From contig PGXY01000001.1 of assembly GCA_002839375.1 (NCBI GenBank), positions 186,001 through 250,000 of the forward strand: a stretch of DNA of 64,000 nucleotides. Reading direction: 5' to 3'. A program made the translations under genes and the position numbers. This document shows, in pieces, positions 1 to 8,247 of this stretch; position 1 is the stretch's first letter; each line of letters begins with the position of its first letter. A model generated the notes under the pieces. It worked only from the letters and a program-made list of their open reading frames with translations. It made no database searches and was not told where the DNA came from. Source of the stretch: Spirochaetae bacterium HGW-Spirochaetae-1 (GTDB lineage Bacteria; Spirochaetota; UBA4802; UBA5550).

Positions 1-627
1 ACCTTTTCCGCTATTTTTATCACCCTGAAGATATCCACGCTTTCTATTAGTGCAGCCCTCATGATGGGGCTGCCCGCCGGATTTGTTCTGGGCTATTACA
101 ACTTCCCGGGGAAGGGGCAGATCAGGTCCGTGGTGGATACCCTCCTTGCACTGCCCACTGTTGTGGTGGGCATCATCGCCTATGCCTTTCTGTCAAAGCG
201 GGGCCCCCTGGGAGAATTGAATCTGCTCTATACGATACCCGGCGTTGCTATAGCCCAGACGGTCCTGGTGCTGCCCATTGTCATTTCCCTCACTGCTACG
301 GCCATTGAGTCCCTCGATGCCCGTCTCAGGTTGACGCTCATCACCCTGGGAGCAAGGGGAAACCAGATCATTCTGACCAGTCTCAAGGAAGCGCGCTTTG
401 CCATCACGACGGCAGCGGTAACGGCTTACGGGCGGGCCATCTCCGAGGTGGGGATTTCCATGATAATCGGCGGCAATATAAAATGGCATACGCGGACCAT
501 CACGACGGCCGTTGCGCTTGAGACGGGCAAGGGAGAATTCGCTCTTGGCATAGCTCTGGGCATTGTTCTGCTGCTCATCGCCTTTTTGGTGAACGGCGCT
601 CTTATTTTCCTGAAGAAGAGGGCATGA
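1..627 (+). CDS. tupB: Tungstate-type ABC transporter permease (5' partial)
   Basis: Inner-membrane permease of an oxyanion ABC importer, probably for tungstate. The frame is already open at base 1, so the N-terminus and the solute-binding gene lie outside the window; 208 residues are visible. Several hydrophobic segments surround the cytoplasmic loop TLGARGNQIILTSLKEAR, the EAA-type coupling region. LPTVVVGIIAYAFLSKRGPLG and GGNIKWHTRTITTAVALET are the stretches I associate with TupB rather than with molybdate ModB. The stop overlaps the start of the ATPase gene by four bases (ATGA). The anion is inferred from these motifs; molybdate is the alternative. Confidence 0.85.
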   Translation, partial: TFSAIFITLKISTLSISAALMMGLPAGFVLGYYNFPGKGQIRSVVDTLLALPTVVVGIIAYAFLSKRGPLGELNLLYTIPGVAIAQTVLVLPIVISLTATAIESLDARLRLTLITLGARGNQIILTSLKEARFAITTAAVTAYGRAISEVGISMIIGGNIKWHTRTITTAVALETGKGEFALGIALGIVLLLIAFLVNGALIFLKKRA

Positions 628-1655
628 AGGACATGGCAGAAGAATTACTTTACAAAGTTACAGACCTGGTGCAGCGCTATGATTCCGGTTTCACCCTCAG
701 TGTACCGAATCTGGAAATACGGAAAGGGACTATCACAGGCTTTGCCGGTCCTAACGGCAGCGGGAAAAGCACCCTGTTCAGGATTCTTTCATTCCTGGAA
801 AATCCCGCGGAGGGAACAATTTCGTACAACGGCTTTCCCGTGTTGGATATATCTTCAATGCGGAAACGCGTCACTTTTCTTATGCAGGATCCGTATCTGC
901 TGAAGAGATCGGTCTTTGAAAATATCGCCTACGGGTTGAGAAAAAGGGGCGAGAAAACCGATCTGCGCAATGACGTCTTTGAAGCAATGCAGTGCGTCGT
1001 ACTGGATCCTGAAAAATACGCTCATCGTAAATGGTATCAGCTTTCAGGTGGTGAGGCCCAGCGTGTAGCCCTGGCTGCCCGCCTGGCCATAAAGCCCGAT
1101 GTGCTTATTCTCGATGAACCGGTTTCCAGCAACGACATGGCAAGCGCGGAGCACATACGGGAGGTCATAAAAAGCATCCGGGAACGGTTTGGCACCACGA
1201 TTCTACTCACAAGCCACGACATGATATGGCTCAGCAAAATATCCGATGAAATCATGCGTTTAAACGAGGGCATGATAATTGCGGCAGGAACGGAAAATGT
1301 GATCCCCGGTCCCTGGCAGGCCGGTGATAATAATCTCTGGTACAGGCAGTTCAGGGACGGGATAAAAATTTACTCAACAAAACCGCCACGGCATACAGCA
1401 TCGGCGATTCTTGAGCCCTCGGATATCATGATATCGGCAAAGAAACCGGTCTCGCTTTCGGCCCATAATATCATTCGGGGTACCATAAGTACTATGTCGC
1501 GGGATACGATTTCAGGAAAAGTCAGGATTTCCGTTGACATGGGTCATATGGAGCTCGATGCCCATGTCACGGATGATTCCGTTATTAAAATGTCTCTTAT
1601 TCCCGGGAAAATGATATGGCTTGTTTTCAAAGCTTCCTCCCTCCGCTGGAATTGA
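624..1655 (+). CDS. tupC: Tungstate-type ABC transporter ATP-binding protein
   Basis: Cytoplasmic ATPase that powers the permease encoded just upstream. Seen: Walker A GPNGSGKST (about residues 42-50), Q-loop FLMQDPYLL, signature LSGGEAQRVALAARLA, Walker B VLILDEPVSSND and the H-loop LLTSHD. About 100 residues follow the nucleotide-binding domain; the last 65 or so look like a TOBE-type ligand-sensing domain, as in ModC/TupC proteins. The start overlaps the tupB stop, so the two are translationally coupled. At 343 residues it is longer than a minimal TupC, which fits the extra C-terminal domain. A general oxyanion specificity cannot be excluded. Confidence 0.88.
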   Translation: MKDMAEELLYKVTDLVQRYDSGFTLSVPNLEIRKGTITGFAGPNGSGKSTLFRILSFLENPAEGTISYNGFPVLDISSMRKRVTFLMQDPYLLKRSVFENIAYGLRKRGEKTDLRNDVFEAMQCVVLDPEKYAHRKWYQLSGGEAQRVALAARLAIKPDVLILDEPVSSNDMASAEHIREVIKSIRERFGTTILLTSHDMIWLSKISDEIMRLNEGMIIAAGTENVIPGPWQAGDNNLWYRQFRDGIKIYSTKPPRHTASAILEPSDIMISAKKPVSLSAHNIIRGTISTMSRDTISGKVRISVDMGHMELDAHVTDDSVIKMSLIPGKMIWLVFKASSLRWN

Positions 1656-1726
1656 TTTAGTGGAATATTGCGGGAGGAGTCTGATGTGCTGTTACGGTTT
1701 GGATGGTGATCCTGGATCAGGAAATG

Positions 1727-2275
1727 CTACTGGGGTTCTATTTTCAATGTCTCATATATTTTCATCGACGTGGTCTGTTCAAAATCAATCATGACCTGTA
1801 TATCGGCATAGTCTGATATTTCTGAAAGATATTGCTGAAACTGCTCCGTTATCTCGGCTATCCTGTTTTTTTCAACCCAGGCAATGACGTCTGACGTGCC
1901 GTGAATCTCGATGAAGCGTCTGAGCCCGTTTGTGATCTTGCTTGAGATGCCGGGGTCAAATTCAGCCACTTCCAATTCCTTCGCCAGGCCGGAATAGAAA
2001 GCATCCCATTGTTCCAGGGGTTTATGCTGGTAAATTGATGCGAGGTGGGAAGCAATGCCATATGTAGCGATAATAGTATTAAAGTATTTATTTATAATAA
2101 CAATAAATAACCCGTAGAGTGCATCCTCTTGTTCCTTAAACCTTCCCTTGACAACAATAATGTCTTTGTATTCGCCGGTGAGAAGTTTTTTTGCCAGTTC
2201 AGTATCGCCATCACAGAATTTTTCAGCAAGTCTGAGTTTTTTAAAATATTCTTTGGCGCCGTCAATCTCTTTCAT
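1727..2275 (-). CDS. Conserved-looking protein of unknown function
   Basis: Not recognised. A 182-residue, probably soluble and largely helical protein with no signal peptide. The N-terminal part (LRLAEKFCDGDTELAKKLLTGEYKDIIVVKGRF) is charged; a hydrophobic stretch near residues 50-75 (LYGLFIVIINKYFNTIIA) is too irregular for a clear membrane segment. The initiation codon faces a 360-base gene-poor interval. It is convergent with tupC. I infer it is real from its length, even composition and lack of a competing frame; no function can be assigned. Confidence 0.7.
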   Translation of the reverse strand: MKEIDGAKEYFKKLRLAEKFCDGDTELAKKLLTGEYKDIIVVKGRFKEQEDALYGLFIVIINKYFNTIIATYGIASHLASIYQHKPLEQWDAFYSGLAKELEVAEFDPGISSKITNGLRRFIEIHGTSDVIAWVEKNRIAEITEQFQQYLSEISDYADIQVMIDFEQTTSMKIYETLKIEPQ

Positions 2276-2637
2276 AAATTATTTCATTTGGGATTTTATA
2301 TATCTGTTTTCCCGTATAGGGAGAACAGATAATTGTTTCATCAATATGGGCATAAAGTCAAGGCATTTTTCAGTGTCCGGTTCATGGGCCGTGTGGTGGA
2401 TTATGTCGCAATACACGGTGTTGTGCGGTGTGGCTCTATTTTAACAAATACGGACTGGCAATGGCACTGGAAATTTGTCAGGTCCTGCCCCTACGTCTTG
2501 ATTAGTACATTGCATTACGAAAAAATAAGGAAGGCGCCCGATTGATTAATATTTCAGCTGTGCTACTATGCCATCACTGACCACTTAATTAAAGTTATAT
2601 GACACACGAATAAGATTTAAAAAACAAGGAGCGGCAT
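2276..2637. other. Gene-poor interval before the small paralogue pair
   Basis: No convincing gene. Short open frames here have poor composition and no ribosome binding site. A plus-strand promoter-like pair sits near its end: TTGATT at 2543-2548 and TACTAT at 2565-2570, 16 bases apart, upstream of the first 68-residue gene. The rest holds nothing I can name. Confidence 0.45.
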
Positions 2638-2844
2638 ATGACAGCACAACAATTATTATGTGATCTCGCCATTGCGGAAAGAAACATGGAAGTACAACTG
2701 AAGTATAACAGGCTTCGGTATTCAAATGAAGTATCAAATATGTTCACTGTCAATGATGTCAGTACTTATTATGATCTTATTCAAAAAAATATAAGACAGG
2801 CCCTCGCACTGCGCAGACTGGCTAAAAGAGAACATTTGCTGTAA
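2638..2844 (+). CDS. Small protein, tandem paralogue A (68 aa)
   Basis: A 68-residue protein of unknown function. The start is well supported: AAGGAG lies a few bases upstream of the ATG. The N-terminus carries the block DLAIAERN (residues 9-16), and the C-terminus ends in LAKREHLL; both recur in the gene starting at 3089, which has exactly the same length and about 29 of 68 identical positions. Predicted helical, highly charged, cytoplasmic, no cysteine cluster. The equal length and conserved ends argue for a real duplicated gene rather than chance frames. No family is recognised. Confidence 0.75.
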   Translation: MTAQQLLCDLAIAERNMEVQLKYNRLRYSNEVSNMFTVNDVSTYYDLIQKNIRQALALRRLAKREHLL

Positions 2845-2910
2845 ATGTTCATAATTCTATGTAATGCTATATTTTCAAAATTTTTTCAGGTTGAGTCGTA
2901 GTCGGAGGTC

Positions 2911-2938
2911 GGGAATTCATTTTTTAAAAATAATTCCC
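2911..2938. repeat. Inverted repeat between the two small paralogues
   Basis: Arms GGGAATT (2911-2917) and AATTCCC (2932-2938) enclose ATTTTT / AAAAAT arms around a single T, with one extra C at 2918. The result is a 13-base-pair hairpin with one bulge. No T-run follows, so it is not a typical intrinsic terminator; an operator or RNA-stability element is equally possible. Confidence 0.5.
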
Positions 2939-3088
2939 CTGTGTAGATTAGAGTGCTACGGATTTTTGGCAAACTTAGCCACATCTATCTGGCAAAACGA
3001 ATGATTACTGTTGAGGGATTTGAGTTTATATTAAATACAGTTACAAGTGCCGGGAATTCTGATAAACTACATAGAGGGGAGAAATACC

Positions 3089-3295
3089 ATGAGTGAGCAG
3101 AAATTATTTACCGATCTTGCTATAGCAGAAAGAAATTCTAAAAGGAATGTCAATAAAAAGAAAATACATTTTGCCCTTGAGGTTCGAGAGGCCTTCATCA
3201 AAAATAACGTCGATTCATTTCTGGACCTTGTAAGAAAGGATATTAAAACTGCTTTGCAGTTGCACGAACTTGCCAGCAGGGAACAGCTTTTATAA
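3089..3295 (+). CDS. Small protein, tandem paralogue B (68 aa)
   Basis: Second copy of the 68-residue family. The ATG at 3089 was chosen over an upstream in-frame codon because GAGGGGAGAA lies 6-16 bases before it and because it gives the same length and N-terminus as paralogue A. Shared blocks are DLAIAERN at residues 9-16 and LASREQLL at the C-terminus; the middle is more divergent and more lysine-rich here. Unknown function, probably cytoplasmic. It is followed directly by an intrinsic terminator, while paralogue A is separated from it by 244 bases with a hairpin, so each may have its own promoter. Confidence 0.78.
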   Translation: MSEQKLFTDLAIAERNSKRNVNKKKIHFALEVREAFIKNNVDSFLDLVRKDIKTALQLHELASREQLL

Positions 3296-3336
3296 TTTTG
3301 ATTTTACTCCCAAAATGATCTGTCCATACACTCTTT

Positions 3337-3362
3337 GGCAGTCTCCCGACTGCCTTTTTTTT
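3337..3362 (+). terminator. Intrinsic terminator after paralogue B
   Basis: Perfect 7-base-pair stem GGCAGTC / GACTGCC with loop TCCC, followed by eight T residues. Confidence 0.9.
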
Positions 3363-3393
3363 GTACACGCACTATCAACGAGAACTAAAATTC

Positions 3394-4512
3394 TTACTGT
3401 GCCTTCTGGCGTTCCCATATAATGTGTTCGTAATTTTTAATATTCTGTGTTTTTAATGTTTCTCTCATCGAATCATTCATGATAGCCCGCCGCAGGTCCG
3501 CTCCGGTGAAATCACTGTCAGTGATCGTCGCACCCCTGAAATCTGCCCGGCTCAGATTGGCACCGCTGAAATCCACCAGGTTTATTTTTGCCTGTTGAAA
3601 GTTGGCGCGGTACAGGTTGGCATTTTTTAAATCGGTTTTATACATATTAGCCTTGCTTAAATCGGCCTTGTAGAGTGTTGCTCCACGCATATTGGTATTG
3701 TTCAGATTTGAACCGATAAATTTTATATTTTGCAGCTCTCCGGCGCCAAAATCAGCGTTATACAGGTCGGAACCGCTGAAATCGGCGCTTATAAGTTTGG
3801 CCTGGATCAGCACGGCGCCCAGGAGATCGGCATTATGTATTTTCGTGTTGGTCAGGTTGGCCCTGTAGAAGCGTGTATTGAACAGCTTGGTGTTGGACAG
3901 ATCAGCACCGCTAAGATTTGATCTGCTCATGTCGGCATCACTCAGGTCAGCTCTTAAAAATTTTACTCTTACTAAAATGGTGCCGCTGAAATCCACACGG
4001 TACAGGTCTGAATCGGACAGATCTGAATCGGTCAGGTCGGCCCCGTTGAGATTGGCACCGATGAAGTCTGCGCCTATCAGGTTTGCTCCGATAAGAAGAG
4101 CGTGATAGAGATCAGCGCCGCTGAGATCAGCGTTGGATAGATTTACGCCGGTGAAGTTTACGTTGTACAGCCTTGCATTGCTGAGGTTGATATCAGTGAG
4201 TTTGGCTCCCGTAAGATCAGCCTTGTAGAGATCGGCGCTGTAAAGAATGGCCTTATCGAGATTTGCTCCCTTCAAAGAGGCTCCGCGGAAATTGGCATTG
4301 TTCATTACCGCACCGCTGAGATCAGCGCCGGTTAGATCGGCGTAATAAAAATCCCCCTTTATCAGGTCCGCATTCTGCAGGTTCGCACCCTTGAGATTCC
4401 TGTCTTTGCTGACTGCCCGCTTTAAATCCTGCAGGTCATAGCTGAAGAGACCGGTTGAAAAAATAATTAGTATTAATCCAGCCAGCGATGATATACGATA
4501 TGTATGTTTCAT
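3394..4512 (-). CDS. Exported pentapeptide-repeat protein
   Basis: A 372-residue protein with an N-terminal signal peptide (about residues 1-24, ending near GLFS) followed, from about residue 40 to 345, by near-continuous pentapeptide repeats of the A(D/N)LxX type (ADLTG, ADLSG, ANLDK). Such repeats fold into a right-handed quadrilateral beta helix. The C-terminal 30 residues are non-repetitive and charged. Cytoplasmic pentapeptide proteins include DNA-mimicking gyrase protectors, but the signal peptide argues against that role and for a periplasmic or surface location. The repeat solenoid would be roughly 60 pentapeptides long. Biochemical role unknown. Confidence 0.9.
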   Translation of the reverse strand: MKHTYRISSLAGLILIIFSTGLFSYDLQDLKRAVSKDRNLKGANLQNADLIKGDFYYADLTGADLSGAVMNNANFRGASLKGANLDKAILYSADLYKADLTGAKLTDINLSNARLYNVNFTGVNLSNADLSGADLYHALLIGANLIGADFIGANLNGADLTDSDLSDSDLYRVDFSGTILVRVKFLRADLSDADMSRSNLSGADLSNTKLFNTRFYRANLTNTKIHNADLLGAVLIQAKLISADFSGSDLYNADFGAGELQNIKFIGSNLNNTNMRGATLYKADLSKANMYKTDLKNANLYRANFQQAKINLVDFSGANLSRADFRGATITDSDFTGADLRRAIMNDSMRETLKTQNIKNYEHIIWERQKAQ

Positions 4513-4870
4513 GACACGCCTCTATAATGTAGTTATAAAGATATAAATCTTACAAGCTTAGAGTAGGTCAATTTTGGTGTAAAGAAAAAATTTTCCAGGG
4601 CTGAATTTTTTAGATATGATTGTCATATCTAAAAAACCCGATTTGAAACGTCAAGCCTGAAGACCGTATATACTTGACAGACAATTTATCCGGAATAAGA
4701 CTGTCATTTATTGCTTGGGCGAAAATATAATAATTTACCGCATATATTAATAATTATATATTAATGCTTGAAAATAACAAATTTACTGTTAATTATTTTA
4801 TTAAAGATAAAGGAAAAATATAAGCGGGCCTGCTGTACGAGTGATATTGGCAGGATTCAGGGATTGTATT
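4513..4870. other. Gene-free interval with dyad symmetries
   Basis: AT-rich and without a plausible gene. It holds the perfect inverted repeat listed separately at 4606-4636, and a looser dyad TGACAG (4675-4680) / CTGTCA (4701-4706) whose left half is part of a TTGACA -35-like hexamer at 4674-4679. No good -10 follows at the usual spacing. It separates divergent genes, so it should contain promoters for both the pentapeptide protein and map. Confidence 0.45.
4606..4636. repeat. Perfect 14-base inverted repeat
   Basis: TTTTTTAGATATGA and TCATATCTAAAAAA flank the triplet TTG. The T-run is on the 5' side and the A-run on the 3' side, opposite to a bidirectional terminator, so an operator is more likely. 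It lies between divergently transcribed genes. Confidence 0.6.
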
Positions 4871-5737
4871 ATGAGAAAATTAGCAAGAAATGATCTGTGT
4901 TGGTGTGGTAGTGGGAAAAAATATAAAAAATGCCATATGCTTTCCGACCTGGAATCGGGGACTGGTCCGGGAAAGTTCATAAAGCCTCCTCCCGGGGTAA
5001 TATTGAAAAATTCAGAGCAGATTGAAGGAATACGCAAAAGCTGTGAGCTGACCAAACAAACTCTCGATATGGTGGAAGAAAGAATCGCCGAAGGAATCAC
5101 CACCAATGAAATAAACGGATGGGTCCATGAATTCATCACCAGCCGCGGAGGGATTCCTGCTCCGTTGAATTATAACGGGTTTCCTAAAAGCGTGTGTACC
5201 TCTATAAATGAGGTGATCTGTCACGGAATACCCGAGGACAGGTCTCTGAAAAACGGCGATATTATTAATATTGATGTGACGTGCATTCTTGATGGATATT
5301 ATGGCGACGCAAGCCGGATGCATTTGATCGGCGATCCTCCCGAGGAGGCACGGAAAATTGTCCGTGTGGCCCGTGAATGTCTTGATGTGGGGATAGAACA
5401 GGTGCGTCCCTTTGTCGATATCGGCGAGATCGGTTTCGCCATTGAAAAGCATGCCAAGGCTAATGGATGCAGTGTCGTCAGGGATTATGGCGGTCATGGC
5501 ATCGGGCTGCGGTTCCATGAAAACCCCCATGTGCATCACTATGGAAGCCGGAAGCGAGGCATTACCATGGTTCCCAATATGGTTTTCACCATAGAACCCA
5601 TGATCAACGCGGGACGCTATGAAACGCGGCTTCTTGGAGATAACTGGACCGCCGTCACTATAGACGGGTCGCTCTCAGCCCAGTGGGAACATACCGTGCT
5701 GGTAACGGATACGGGTGTTGAAGTGCTGACGGCCTGA
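4871..5737 (+). CDS. map: Type I methionine aminopeptidase with N-terminal SEC-C motif
   Basis: Cytosolic dinuclear-metal enzyme removing the initiator methionine from new proteins. ATG 4871 (288 residues) was chosen over the longer frame because CAGGGA lies 7 bases upstream and the protein then opens with the SEC-C zinc motif CWCGSGKKYKKCH, as in other map proteins carrying this N-terminal extension. Catalytic-domain features are intact: substrate His in NEVICHGIP, metal Asp in NIDVTCILDGYYGDASRM, metal His in GGHGIGLRFHENP, Glu in FTIEPMI and Glu in QWEHTVLV. The SEC-C module probably binds the ribosome or nascent chain. Convergent with metW. Confidence 0.95.
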   Translation: MRKLARNDLCWCGSGKKYKKCHMLSDLESGTGPGKFIKPPPGVILKNSEQIEGIRKSCELTKQTLDMVEERIAEGITTNEINGWVHEFITSRGGIPAPLNYNGFPKSVCTSINEVICHGIPEDRSLKNGDIINIDVTCILDGYYGDASRMHLIGDPPEEARKIVRVARECLDVGIEQVRPFVDIGEIGFAIEKHAKANGCSVVRDYGGHGIGLRFHENPHVHHYGSRKRGITMVPNMVFTIEPMINAGRYETRLLGDNWTAVTIDGSLSAQWEHTVLVTDTGVEVLTA

Positions 5738-5754
5738 TATCGGCCACTCCGCCC

Positions 5755-6399
5755 TTAACTGCTGGTAAAATTTTTTCCATCGAGGATGAAAAAGCCGTAT
5801 TGTGCCAGCAGGTTCGGTGCAAAGGAAACCCTCCTGGCAGTTTCCCTGCCATTGATGGAAAAATGACGGCGCATGTCCACGGGATAGCCGTTCTTTTTGC
5901 AGAAATGGTCAAAGTCGTTTATGGTAAGCATGTGTATATTGGGCGATTCATACCATTCATAGGGGATCATAGGACTCTTCGGCATAATGCCGCGGAAACC
6001 CAGCTGGTATCGGACGGAGATAAAGGCGAAATTGGGAAAGCTGATAATCGCCCTTTTGCCTATTCTCAGTATTTCCTTTACTACATAATCGGGGCGCTTC
6101 GTGCTCTGAATGGTCTGGTTGAGTATCACGTAATCAAAGGAATTATCCCGATAATCCGCAAGTCCGTCGTCTATGTCTGCCTGGTAGCAGTATAAACCCT
6201 TTTCAACGCAATGGCCAACGCCGTCGTCGGATATTTCCACGCCGAAACCGCTCACATTTTTTTCGCGCTGGAGCCGGTCCAGGAGAACGCCGTCGCCGCA
6301 GCCCAGGTCAAGGACCCGGGAATGGGGAGGGATGATGTCGATGATGAGATCGTATCCTATTTCACTGTACTGTTCCATTGTCCAACCATATCTTACCAT
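5755..6399 (-). CDS. metW: MetW-type methyltransferase-fold protein
   Basis: SAM-binding Rossmann protein usually encoded next to metX. The AdoMet motif VLDLGCGDGVLL is at the N-terminus and the acidic strand-2 end is GFGVEIS; later blocks DYVILNQTIQ and KRAIISFPNFAF match MetW. The longer frame starts inside metX; ATG 6399 (214 residues) gives the usual MetW length and a 38-base overlap with the metX end, although its ribosome binding site is weak; ATG 6378 is an alternative. MetW is needed for full homoserine acetyltransferase function in several bacteria. It shares the SAM riboswitch leader with metX. Confidence 0.88.
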   Translation of the reverse strand: MVRYGWTMEQYSEIGYDLIIDIIPPHSRVLDLGCGDGVLLDRLQREKNVSGFGVEISDDGVGHCVEKGLYCYQADIDDGLADYRDNSFDYVILNQTIQSTKRPDYVVKEILRIGKRAIISFPNFAFISVRYQLGFRGIMPKSPMIPYEWYESPNIHMLTINDFDHFCKKNGYPVDMRRHFSINGRETARRVSFAPNLLAQYGFFILDGKNFTSS

Positions 6400-7546
6400 A
6401 TTCACTTTTAAGAAAATTGGCAATATATTTTTCCAGTGCGCTGTTTTCCAGGAGAAAGGAATCATGTCCCATGTCCGTATCTATATCAGTGTAGATGACA
6501 TTTTTCCCATTGGCACGCAGGGCTCTGACGATTTCCTTGGACATGGGGCTGGGATACAACCAGTCCGATGTGAAGCTTACCACGAGGAAATTTGACTTCG
6601 CGTTCTCAAAGGCCTTTATGAGGCTTCCGTCGTGGCTGGCATTGAGATCAAAGAGATCAATGGCCCTCGTTATATAGAGGTAGGAATTGGCGTCAAAGCG
6701 ATCCACAAACTTGATTCCCTGGTGGTGAAGATAGGATTCCACCATGTATTCTGTCTTGAATGAATACGTGTCGGGGTTGATTTCCTGAAACCTGCGGCCG
6801 AAACGTTCGTGCATGTGTTTTTCGCTAAGGTACGTGATGTGCCCTATCATTCTGGCCAGGCCGAGGCCGGCGTCGGGAGGCCATGCGCTGTAATAATTTC
6901 CCCCGCTCCAATTTCTGTCATTTATGATGGCCTGGCGGCCCACCTCGTTAAAGGCAATTCCCTGTGCCGAGAGCAGGGCCGAGGTTGCGATGGCGATGAC
7001 GGAATTGGTCTTATCAGGATATTGAATTGACCATGACAGGGCCTGCATGCCTCCCATGGAACCGCCTGCAACGGAAAGGAGTTTTTCGATGCCAAGATGC
7101 CTGATGAGATGATACTGGGCCTGCACCATATCTTCGATGGTGACCATGGGGAAATCCAGTCCAAAGGGATTTCCTGTTTCCGGGTTTATAGAAGAAGGCC
7201 CAGTGGAGCCATTGCACCCGCCGATAACATTGGAGCAGATTACGAAATATTTATTCGTGTCAAAGGCTTTCCCGGGGCCGATGTAGATATCCCACCAGCC
7301 TGGATACTGATCATCGGGGGTGTGATAACCGGCGGCATGGGCCGTTCCGGAAAGTGCATGGAAGACGAGGATTGCATTACTCCTGTCCCTGTTTAGTTCA
7401 CCATAGGTTTCATAGGCCAGGGTGATAGGGCCCAGTTTTTTTCCCGACTGCAGAACCAGTTCATGGGGCGGCTCGGCAAAGGTGAAATATTTGGTCTCCA
7501 CGAGCCCTGCGCCGGAGTGATATGTTTTTATCGGTTTCTTGGTCAT
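6362..7546 (-). CDS. metX: Homoserine O-acetyltransferase
   Basis: Alpha/beta-hydrolase that activates homoserine with acetyl-CoA at the entry of methionine synthesis. Seen: oxyanion region HALSGTAHA, nucleophile elbow GGSMGGMQALSW (Ser about residue 163), acid residue in SFTSDWLYP and the His motif DMGHDSFLLE. ATG 7546 (394 residues) was preferred to the upstream TTG because CAGGAAA lies 6 bases before it. Acetyl versus succinyl specificity in this family cannot be called from the fold alone; acetyl is assumed. Downstream of a SAM-I riboswitch and terminator, overlapping metW. Confidence 0.95.
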   Translation of the reverse strand: MTKKPIKTYHSGAGLVETKYFTFAEPPHELVLQSGKKLGPITLAYETYGELNRDRSNAILVFHALSGTAHAAGYHTPDDQYPGWWDIYIGPGKAFDTNKYFVICSNVIGGCNGSTGPSSINPETGNPFGLDFPMVTIEDMVQAQYHLIRHLGIEKLLSVAGGSMGGMQALSWSIQYPDKTNSVIAIATSALLSAQGIAFNEVGRQAIINDRNWSGGNYYSAWPPDAGLGLARMIGHITYLSEKHMHERFGRRFQEINPDTYSFKTEYMVESYLHHQGIKFVDRFDANSYLYITRAIDLFDLNASHDGSLIKAFENAKSNFLVVSFTSDWLYPSPMSKEIVRALRANGKNVIYTDIDTDMGHDSFLLENSALEKYIANFLKSEYGKIWLDNGTVQ

Positions 7547-7707
7547 GGAATTTCCTGAATTCAATCCGGATACACATTGTTTTTCAAGAGAGACCGGAGA
7601 GCGGCTGAAACAGGTTTTTAATGCGGGATAACATGGGGCAAGGATTACGAGAATCCTTCATCAGTGTGTACCGGAATCTTTGCCGACGGAACCGGTACAT
7701 CAGCATT

Positions 7708-7736
7708 AAAAAACCGCAGTCACTGAGACAGCGGTT
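7708..7736 (-). terminator. Riboswitch expression-platform terminator
   Basis: On the minus strand, AACCGC and GCGGTT form the outer stem with an inner GTC/GAC pairing and the run of six T residues follows. It lies between the SAM aptamer and metX, where premature termination would occur when SAM is bound. Confidence 0.85.
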
Positions 7737-7762
7737 GAAGAAAATAACTTCCCTTCTGCTGC

Positions 7763-7867
7763 CTCATCTATCGGAGATTGTAATCCGCTGGAATTGGCAC
7801 CTGTTCTCAGCAGGGAACGGTTGCCGTGGCTTCAAAGGGCCAGTCCCTCCGCCACTCTCGATAAGAC
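7763..7867 (-). promoter_or_regulatory. SAM-I (S-box) riboswitch
   Basis: The minus strand shows the full S-box consensus: P1 5' strand CTTATCGAGAG, kink-turn block GGAGGGACTGGCCC, GAAGCC, GGCAACC, then GGTGCCAATTCC, and the P1 3' strand GATGAG pairing with CTTATC through one G-T wobble. Length about 105 nucleotides. High SAM should favour the downstream terminator and shut off metX-metW. Confidence 0.96.
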
Positions 7868-7877
7868 AATGTTGCTC

Positions 7878-7906
7878 CATAAATGACGGGTCGTGGAAAG
7901 TGTCAA
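7878..7906 (-). promoter_or_regulatory. Promoter of the metXW transcript
   Basis: On the minus strand a consensus TTGACA (7901-7906) and a weak -10 TTTATG (7878-7883) lie 17 bases apart. The predicted start site falls only a few bases before the riboswitch P1 stem, exactly where a transcript should begin. Confidence 0.7.
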
Positions 7907-8247
7907 TAAAAAAAAGAAAATACGGATATTAAGTTTTTTAGAATTTTATTAAACATAAAATAATTATTAACCATTTAGATTTTATTATTAATCCCTGAAA
8001 TTATGTTGACATTATCAATATTTGACGGGATATGGATTGACAAAAGGCTTTTTACTGTACAAGTCCCACCAAACAGTAATTATTCGGTCTTTTTTGGGAT
8101 GTATAAAAAGTAAATATCTGATCACAGGACTTTTTTATGTGCATAAAGGGAGAGAGGTCGGATATAATCCGACCGTGCAGATAAGTGTCCTGTGTTAGAA
8201 TTCAGCACAAGGCTGATCATTTATAAGCTTTTAAGGGAGGAGCGTTT
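7907..8247. other. Intergenic region with a structured leader
   Basis: No gene seen. TTGACA hexamers occur on the plus strand at 8006-8011 and 8037-8042, without convincing -10 boxes. The main content is the pair of nested inverted repeats at 8123-8194 listed separately, just upstream of the Fe-S oxidoreductase gene. Confidence 0.5.
8123..8194 (+). promoter_or_regulatory. Nested hairpin leader upstream of the Fe-S oxidoreductase
   Basis: Outer arms CACAGGAC (8123-8130) and GTCCTGTG (8187-8194) are perfect complements and enclose an inner perfect hairpin GGTCGGAT-ATA-ATCCGACC (8156-8174). No T-run follows. The two stems could form a folded 5' leader; a protein operator is the alternative. No known riboswitch class is recognised. 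Confidence 0.5.

Noticed and set aside
193-489. 98-codon minus-strand open frame inside tupB
   Set aside because: Fully inside a strongly supported permease gene, with no ribosome binding site or motif.
1707-1719. Small dyad TGATCC-T-GGATCA after tupC
   Set aside because: Too short to be significant and no T-run follows.
7621-7932. 103-codon plus-strand frame
   Set aside because: Covers the SAM-I riboswitch, terminator and promoter on the opposite strand; composition is not protein-like.
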